The translations under genes and the position numbers were made by a program. Shown here piece after piece: positions 57,250-64,000 of a stretch of 64,000 nt of DNA (the stretch's first letter is position 1; every line of letters begins with the position of its first letter). Below the pieces are notes generated by a model, which had not been told where the DNA came from, ran no database searches, and saw nothing but the letters and a program-made list of their open reading frames with translations. The stretch covers positions 25,868,501 through 25,932,500 of the forward strand of contig CP142457.1 in the NCBI GenBank assembly GCA_038049695.1, written 5' to 3'. The DNA comes from Cinnamomum chago. Its lineage: Eukaryota > Streptophyta > Magnoliopsida > Laurales > Lauraceae.

Positions 57250-58582
57250 CTAGAAGTAGCTCTTCCAACGCTCCTTTATCTCCTCATCCTTTACTAATAC
57301 TTTTTCATCCTCATCCTTAATGCATTTAACTTGGTTTAAGTCCTTGGTCCGCCTATCTCTGGCTTTGGCAAGCTTGAATATCTCTCTTTCTCGTTCCTTA
57401 GTGTCGAGTCGCCTATATAGCTCCTCAAAAGCCTTTGCCTTTGCTTCACTAACTACCTTTTTGGTTTCTCTTTTTGCTTCTTTATACCTCTCCAAGTTCG
57501 CTTCATTTCGATCATTTTGCCAAGTTTTAAAGCACTCTCTTTTAACTCTTATCTTGTCTTGGACGGCCTCGCTCCACCACCATGCCTCTTTCTGTGCCGG
57601 AGCACCCCCTTTGGATTCTCCTAAGACTTCTTTCCCTACCCTCCTAATACACTCTGCTACCTTATCCCACATATTATTTGCACTCTCATTTACCGCCCAA
57701 GCGTCTTCCTCTAGTACTTTTTCCCTTAATGCTAGTTGCTTATCACCTCTCAAGTTCCTCCATTTAGTCCTTGAGTATCTATACAACTTCTTTTTTCTAG
57801 TCCACCTTTGTAGTTGCACATCTATGATCAACAACTTATGTTGGAAAGTCAAGCTCTCCCCCGGTATAACCTTGCAATCTTTACAAGCTAAGCGGTCTCT
57901 TTTCCTAGTTAAGAAGAAGTCAATCTGTGTCCTTGAGGAGCCACTCTTATAAGTCACCAAATGTTCCTCTCTTCCTAAAAAAGGTGTAAGTTACCATGAT
58001 ATCATAAGCCACTGAAAACTCCAAAATATCCTTCCCTTCTTCATTTCTATTACCGTATCCATGTCCCCTGTGTACTCCTATATATCCATCTACGTCGCGT
58101 CCTACATGACCGTTCAAATCTCCTCCTATGAAGACCATCTCGCCTTGGGGTATCTCTAGTAGCACTCCTTCCAAGTCTTCCCAAAACTTCTCCTTATGTC
58201 CATCTCCTAAGCCCACCTGGGGGGCATAAGCACTAATTACGTTCACTATCTCTTCTCCTAACACTAACTTAATTGCAATAATCCTATCTCCACATCGCTT
58301 TACACTAACTATATCTTCCTTTAAGTCCTTGCTTACCACTATGCCGACCCCATTCCTCGATCTATTAAGTCCCGTATACCATAACTTATACCTAGTCCTC
58401 TCAATCTCTTTAGCTTTCTGTCCAACCCACCTTGTCTCTTGCAAGCAAGCAATTGCGATTCGTCTCCTTTCCATTTTATCCACCACTTCCATAAGTTTCC
58501 CAGTTAGGCTCCCAATGTTCCAAGTACCTAATCTCAGCCTTTTATTTTGGACTAGCTTCCTTTCCCCCCACACTCGTCCCAA
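57250..58582 (-). pseudogene. RTE LINE: endonuclease and linker region
   Basis: The frame 57947-58582 holds the apurinic-like endonuclease: LRLGTWNIGSLTGK, CLQETRWVGQKAK, GVGIVVSKDL, VISAYAPQVG and FIGGDLNGHVGRD. A frameshift near 57955 moves the reading to 57250-57960: SSRTQIDFFLTRKRD and a highly charged Lys/Glu/Arg linker to ERWKSYF. A stop at 57250 then interrupts entry into the RT. Breaks are few, so the copy is not ancient. Confidence 0.9.
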
Positions 58583-58989
58583 GTGTGAGGGGACCCTTGC
58601 CTATTTAGTACTGCACCCGGGCGTCGATGCAGCGGTCCTTGCTCACTTATCACTGTACTCGGACCATAAAACGTGTCGCTAAGTAGGGGACGCTCCCACG
58701 AAATTTCATTAGGTCTCAAATCCATAAAGAAATCCGATTGAGTATTGTGCTGGTTGTCGGCTACCTAACGCACAACCCTCCTCCTTTGTTCGGGCTTTGG
58801 ACCGGCTATGTCAAGGATACCCCAACATAGGCGGAGTTTGGCCATTTGTCTACCAAAAAAAAAACACTAATGGGCCCAGTTTTTATTTTTTAAAGAAAAT
58901 TCCATTTTTTTAGACATTTTGTCGATAAGTCTTCATTTACCCTAACTTAACCTCTAAATACGGTATTCTCCCTGTATTAGGCGAAAACC

Positions 58990-59515
58990 CTAATATTATC
59001 AAAAGTAGATGACAGATGTTGATAAAGGGAAAAACAAATTTATTCGATTTGTGGAAGATAAGTCTTTTGTTGACCCCACTAACTCGAATTTCTGGAGCTG
59101 CCATTGAGTATCCGGACGCAGTGAATAATAGGGAATATGCTCAAGAAAGAAAAAAAAACATTTCTTGAAATACGAATTCGACATGCAACGGGTTCATAAC
59201 AATTGAATCCTTTGTGGTCCTCGCTATATCCTAAAAAGATGCACTTCACAGATTGAAGGGAAAGTTTGGATCGATCAATTAAAGGAATATGGACAAAACA
59301 AAGACAACCAAAAACCCGGAGATGAGAGTAAGATGGTGGGCGAGAAAAAAAGACATTCAAAAGGAGATCTGTTGCCTATGATGGGTGTAGGAAGTCTATT
59401 GATCAAGTAGACAGCTGTATGGGCGGCTTCACACCAAAATCTATGGGGGACAGAAGACTCAATGAGAAGAGCACGGACAGTCTCAAGAATGTGTCGATGT
59501 TTTTGTTCTGCAATC
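58990..59515 (-). pseudogene. Older Copia element: integrase C-terminal fragment
   Basis: Minus strand: IAEQKHRHILETVRALLIES near 59500-59450, then SHLRVFGCLCFVHIP, KCIFLGYSEDHKGFNCYEP and RIRISRNVFF (59079-59360). This is the integrase end and the conserved FLGY segment just before Copia RT. It fits directly upstream of the RT at 52788 once the LINE (55664-58839) and the smaller Copia (52794-55540) are taken out. Confidence 0.75.
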
Positions 59516-59516
59516 C

Positions 59517-59880
59517 TGATGGCGTAGCCCGGAGGCTACGGTGAAGATCTACACCTCCAATGGTGAGATCGAGCCCTAAGACTCAAAACCCTAAGATCAC
59601 TTAGGGGAAATACCCCAAAGGGGAACTCACAAGAACAATTCTGAACTTTATTAAAAATATAGCATGCATTACAATCAAGCATCCCTCTCTATTTATAATA
59701 GAGGAATGGTCTAAATAAAGAAACTACTATTATTCAGTGATTCCTAAATCACTCCCTAAAATCTCACTAAAATCTTTAAGTAAATCAAATCACTAAAATC
59801 TCAAATTACTAAAATCAATAAACTATTTAAAGAAAGTAAATCATTCTTGGTGGGGTCCATTAGGGGGCCACTTGGATTTC
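59517..59880 (-). mobile_element. LTR-like segment of another retrotransposon
   Basis: Minus strand: a purine-rich AAGAGGGGGAGAG (near 59900), then AT-rich U3, CTATTATAAATAGAG as TATA box, AATAAAG downstream, and an end at GGCTACGCCATCA directly abutting the Copia integrase fragment. A small stem (CGTAGCC/GGCTACG) lies near the end. No sister LTR is visible. The open frames at 59841-60514 on this strand are not recognised and may be its decayed 3' coding end. Confidence 0.5.
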
Positions 59881-60484
59881 ATTGCATTAACTCTCCCCCT
59901 CTTGGAAGAACTTGACTTCGACGAGTTGAAAGATTGATAGCACATGAGAGAATCTGACCACAAGTTCATAAAATGTCTACCTAGGTCGAAAATCAAACGC
60001 ACAAATGTTTGCTTCTTCTTTTGAGCTGCATCTGCATGGCATGGCGTGGGAGTTTGACGCAATGTAGTCAACCATCTAAAAGTAGGTCGGAAGTGTCGCT
60101 TCGTCTGCTGTCTGCATTTAGTGCGAGCTTGCGTTTTTCCTATGAGACTGCTACTATAAAAATCTGCCATATCTTAGTGCAATCTTCAAGCTTCCATTGT
60201 TGATCCCTGAAGATGAAGTCAATGTGAGGGATTGCAACAACTTGATTTTCTTTTGAAACGACTGGAACAATCGAATTGATTTCGGAAGACCCAATTAAAT
60301 TTTCTGGAAGTGTCATGACAATGAGCTTAACCGGATGTTCAATCTTTTTGCTAACCTGTTCAGAGTCTTCAATAGTTGCTTGACCTTGTACTTCCTCAAC
60401 CCTTTGTAGCTCGGTAGTGGCACGACCTTGATCAATGTTGTTTGTACCCACAAAATCAGTGTTGCTATGAACTCGCGTTTCAAT

Positions 60485-60772
60485 TGTCAAATGGGTCAGT
60501 GGGTCATGGTCCAATGGGTCAGTGGGTCACAACCCATGGCAGAAAAGGCCCAACTTGTGGGTCAAAACAAGCATCGGTTGTACAGCTATGTAATTTATTT
60601 CCTGCCTTATTAGGAGATCTGATTAGAATAGAATGACTGTAATTTAGCTAATTGCCTTAATTCTTGTAACACATATAGCAACTTTAATCTATATAATCAA
60701 AGATCGAGACCCTCAAAGGGATCATCGAATTCACAAAGGATCTGTTCTCTTCTTCCCTTGCTGCCTTTAACA
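60485..60772 (+). repeat. 5' LTR of the young Copia (288 bp)
   Basis: Begins TGTCAAATGGGTCAGTGGG, has CTATATAATC as TATA box and ends CTTTAACA just before the Met-tRNA primer-binding site. An internal GGGTCAGTGGGTCA repeat lies in U3. Confidence 0.8.
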
Positions 60773-61521
60773 TGGTATCAGAGCTATGTGTGTCTGAGTG
60801 AATCTTCTCCATCTTCCAAGTATTGGAAGTTGTCATAGTCTCTGAGAGACTCTCTGGGTATTTTTTCTTCATCTTCCAAGCATTGGAAGTCGTCAGATCA
60901 AGGTGTGATCAGAAGTGGCCCACCCTAGATCAACATTATTAAGCCAAAACATTGCAACCAATCTGGTCGTCTGCTTCCTCTGGTGATTGAGGACATTGGT
61001 TGAGGATTTCTTCACACAGATCAAGGATCTGTGCTCTGCAGAAGCATCTCGTGGCTGTTTCTTCATCTGATCAACTGGTGGCCCACCTACGATCATCTCA
61101 CAGTCCACAAGTTTCACTCCAGCCTTGGTCGACCATCCCTCCTGGTTATTTTAGAGACTTTTTCAGCAATTTTCAGTGAGCAGAGGTAGGCGGTTTGCTC
61201 CCTCTTGTGATTAATCACTTTCTTTAAATAGTTTTCATCACTACCGTACAAAATCTTTGATTCAGATCCGATCTGGATAAAACTTGTACTGCTGGAAAGG
61301 AAATTTACTCCTAGTCTCTAGCTACTGGTGTGATCACCATTCAGATCTTTCTGTGGGTCCCACGCAAGGCTATCAGTCCAATGTTTTTTGGTCGCCTGGG
61401 CTGTTTTAATGCAATTTTTTGCACTCTGTGTTCTGGTTCTACTTGGAACCCTCTGTTACTGCATCTGCTATCTTATATTGCTGCTGTGTGCTGTCTTAAG
61501 GGATCTGATAAGATTACTGAC

Positions 61522-64000
61522 ATGGATAAACCTGAAATTACATTGATCAAATTTAATGGGAAAAATTATACTTCCTGGTCCTATCAAATTCAAGTATATC
61601 TTGAAGGAAAGGAGATGTGGGGACTCGTTGCAGGATCGGATCCACGACCTAAGGAGGATGAGAAAAAAATTCTTTCTTGGAATACCAGGGATGCCAAGAT
61701 AAAAACATGGATTCTTGGTTCTGTGGAACCACAATATATCTTGAACCTCAAACCGTACAAGACATCCAAGGAGATGTGGGAATATCTGAAACAAGTGTAT
61801 CACCAAGGGAATTCTGCCCGACAATACCAACTTGAACTGGAGATTGCTCAATATTCCCAAGGCACTTCTTCCATCCAGGACTATTATACGGGTTTTCTTA
61901 ATCTGTGGGCAGAGTATGATGAAATCAAATACCTCCATGTCTCTGAGGCAGCTCTTTCTGAAATACAACAATTACAGGCAACTTCTCATAGAGATCAGTT
62001 TCTCATGAAATTGAGATCCGAATATGAGATCATTCGTTCTAATCTGATGAGCCGAGTTCCATCTCCATCCCTGAATGAGTGCCTTCATGAACTCTTGCGA
62101 GAGGAACAAAGTCAGCTTACTCAGCATGCTTTGAAGCAACAGTTCTCAGGAACCTCTTCTAATGTCGCATATCCTGCCATTGCCAGTTACACCCCTGGTG
62201 TCTCCCACGGTCCTGCATCTACTGCTAAAGGACAACCCCCTGCAAGGGATCTTAGCAAAATCCAATGTTTTGGCTGTAAGAGTTATGGACACTATGCTTC
62301 ACAGTGTAAGACCAAGTTTTGTAATTACTGCAAATCAAATGGTCATGTTATTAGTGAGTGCAAAAGGCGACCACAGAATCGCACTCCACGGGCATATCAT
62401 GTCAACACTGCCGATGCTTCTAGTTCCAGTGATAGTCCTTCAACACCGGTCATGCCTTCACCACCTACTGCCTCCAATACTGCTCCTCAGATCACCCCTG
62501 AGCTTATTCAACAAATGATCATCAATGCCTTCTCTGCACTTGGCATTTCAGGTAACCACCAATCCTCTTCCTCCATATGGTTTCTTGACTCTGGAGCTTC
62601 CAATCATATGACCTCCTCCCCCACTCATCTTACTAACCTACAACCATACAATGGCAATTTGCAAGTTCATACTGCTGATGGTCAAAAGCTTCCTATTACT
62701 GCCACTGGTGATATCATTCATTCATTACCTCTCACAAATGTCTTTCTATCTCCTCATCTCACCACGAACCTTCTGTCTGTTGGACAACTTGTTGATGATA
62801 ATTGTAATGTTTCCTTTCTCGCTCTGGTTGTGTTGTGCAGGATCCAGTGTCGGGGACGGTGATTGCGAAGGGGCCTAAGTGTGGACGCCTGTTTCCTCTT
62901 GTTATGCCTTTCTCTCAGAATAAACAGATTTATGCTTTTTCTTGTTTTTCTCCTCAAGATGTTTGGAGGCTCTGGCATAATAGACTAGGCCATCCTCATT
63001 CAAAACTGTTATCTTTGATGTTAAACACTGGTAGTCTTAATAAAAATGCAACTTCTTTTAGTCGTATTTCTGATGAGTGTTCTGTTTGCAAACTTGGAAA
63101 AAGCAAAGTTCTTCCCTTTCCTTCAAACTCGACTATGGCTTCTAATTGCTTTGACATTATTCATAGTGATGTCTGGAGGATTACTCCTGTAATCTCTCAT
63201 ACACATTTCAAATATTTTGTCACCTTTATTGATGATCATAGTAGATTCACATGGGTATATTTCTTGCACTCTAAATCTGAAGTCTTTGATGTTTTTCAAA
63301 AATTTATGGCATATGTTGAAAATCAGTTTTCTACTCGCATAAAAATTCTCCGATCTGATTCCGGAGGGGAATATATGTCCCATCAGTTTCAAACTTTTTT
63401 GCAACAACACGGGATTTTATCACAGCGATCGTGCCCTTATACTCCTCAACAGAACGGAGTTGCAGAACGAAAAAACAGACATCTTCTCGATACTGTTCGT
63501 TCTCTTCTCCTAGAATCATCAGTTCCCGCGAGATTTTGGCCCGAAGCTTTAGCCACTGCGGTTCACTTAATCAATCGCTTACCCTCCTCTCGCCTCCACA
63601 ATCACACACCTTACTTTCGTCTCTTTCAGAAGGATCCTACGTATACCCACATGCGTATCTTTGGATGTGTGTGTTTTGTTCATCTTCCTCCTACTGAACT
63701 TACCAAATTAACTGCTCAGTCCGCCAAATGTGCGTTCCTTGGCTACGCATCTCACCAGAAGGGGTATATATGCTATGATCCTGTGATCAACCGCATTCGA
63801 ATTTCTCGAAATGTTACTTTTTTTGAAAATCAACAGTTTTTTTCTACACATTCCTCGGATTTACCTTCATTTTCTCATCTACCAGCTTTTTCTGATCCAA
63901 TCTCTTCCCCACTAATTGTTTATGAACGTCGTCGTCACAAAGATGTTCCACAATTGCCTCCCCCTCCGGATCCCTCGCCGGCACCTGATCTTGCCCCCGC
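61522..64000 (+). pseudogene. Copia gag-pol polyprotein, partial, one frameshift
   Basis: Starts MDKPEITLIKFNGKNY. UBN2/DUF4219-type gag follows to about residue 210, then SLNECLHELLREEQSQ. CCHC knuckles CFGCKSYGHYASQC and CNYCKSNGHVISEC come at about residues 251-290. Protease active site FLDSGASNHM is at about 62582-62611. A 1-bp deletion near 62815 (in the codons after NCNVSF) shifts the frame; the new frame then stays open to 64000. It carries GAG-pre-integrase (WHNRLGHPHS, CSVCKLGKSKV) and the integrase DDE residues (FIDDHSRFTWVYF, LRSDSGGEY, NGVAERKNRH). The conserved HMRIFGCVCFVH and KCAFLGYASHQKGY blocks follow. Gag, protease and integrase cleavage is by the element's own protease. 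As it stands the frameshift would separate gag-protease from integrase. Confidence 0.9.

Larger units (their letters stand above)
55664..58839 (-). mobile_element. Full-length RTE-clade LINE with 20-bp target duplication
   Basis: GGCCATTTGTCTACCAAAAA is found at both ends (55644-55663 and 58840-58859), perfect over 20 bp. The 3' end on the minus strand finishes in TTTGG repeats (GGTTTGGTTTGG), the usual RTE tail instead of poly-A. Length, 3.18 kb, fits a complete plant RTE. A single ORF region of endonuclease plus RT is present with a few breaks. Confidence 0.92.
60485..64000 (+). mobile_element. Young Copia retrotransposon, 5' LTR through integrase, runs off the window
   Basis: 5' LTR 60485-60772 (TGTCAAATGG to TTTAACA), TATA near 60695, primer-binding site TGGTATCAGAGC at 60773-60784, a leader of about 740 bp, then gag-pol from 61522. 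RT, RNase H and the 3' LTR must lie beyond 64000. Coding is open except for one frameshift, so this is the youngest element here by appearance. Confidence 0.9.

Noticed and set aside
57320-57952. 210-codon + strand frame
   Set aside because: Antisense shadow of the LINE linker region; it is Ser/Leu-rich with no family resemblance, while the minus strand matches RTE.
60140-60514. 124-codon minus-strand frame starting MDHDPLTHLT
   Set aside because: I could not tie it to any family, and the young Copia LTR at 60485 cuts its start. Mentioned only as part of the neighbouring remnant.
60773-60784. Candidate tRNA fragment at TGGTATCAGAGC
   Set aside because: It is the retrotransposon primer-binding site, complementary to the tRNA 3' end, with no cloverleaf around it.
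1-64000. CRISPR arrays, rRNA genes, microbial operons
   Set aside because: No spaced identical repeats, rRNA signatures or operon-like coding were seen on either strand.

Overview
This is nuclear DNA from a flowering plant. It has plant GT-AG exons separated by very large introns, the 3' end of a chloroplast chaperonin (Cpn60 alpha) gene, the 5' half of a NARROW LEAF1 (NAL1)-type gene, and a dense load of plant transposable elements (Copia, Sirevirus, RTE and L1 LINEs, MULE, hAT). I cannot name the species. No bacterial operons, CRISPR arrays, rRNA genes or convincing tRNA genes were seen.

Layout. 1-4.4 kb: AT-rich DNA, a minisatellite, then the last two coding exons of a Cpn60 alpha gene (1442-3153, + strand) whose upstream exons are not in the window. 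4.4-15.5 kb: no gene; a solo LTR with a near-perfect target duplication (9963-11645) and older LTR debris (12.3-14.4 kb). 15.5-22.7 kb: a transposon block holding a decayed plant-mobile-domain (PMD) gene, an aberrant Copia derivative (17535-18396) and a decayed MULE transposase followed by a second, antisense PMD gene. 22.7-29 kb: a Copia LTR with primer-binding site, two related GC-rich MITE-like elements in TA tracts, an unrecognised intronless 155-codon ORF (26038-26504), a degenerate minisatellite and a 127-bp near-perfect hairpin.

29.1-64 kb is probably one host gene, NAL1, on the + strand. A duplicated TATA/CT block (29151-29313) may be its promoter, and the 29.3-35.9 kb stretch a 5'-UTR intron. 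Three coding exons are clear (35941-36429, 37224-37367, 48576-48816). They give about 291 residues, including the catalytic His but not the Asp or Ser of the trypsin-like domain; the remaining exons are not in the window. Intron 2 (11.2 kb) contains a 5'-truncated Sirevirus interrupted by a solo LTR and a hAT-like element, then an L1 interrupted by another L1 and a hAT-like element.

From 49.5 to 59.5 kb there is a nested stack. An old Copia element is split by a smaller Copia deletion derivative (52794-55540, duplication CCCAG), a full-length RTE LINE (55664-58839, 20-bp duplication) and a hAT-like element (50391-51559). A younger Copia on the + strand starts at 60485 and runs off the end of the window with one frameshift in gag-pol.

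The most notable items are the Copia derivative carrying the same U5 terminus, inverted, at both ends with a perfect target duplication; a set of non-autonomous hAT-like elements each built from its own subterminal word; the MULE plus antisense PMD arrangement; and the ordered insertion history inside or next to NAL1. All boundaries were read by eye; no alignment or database search was run.
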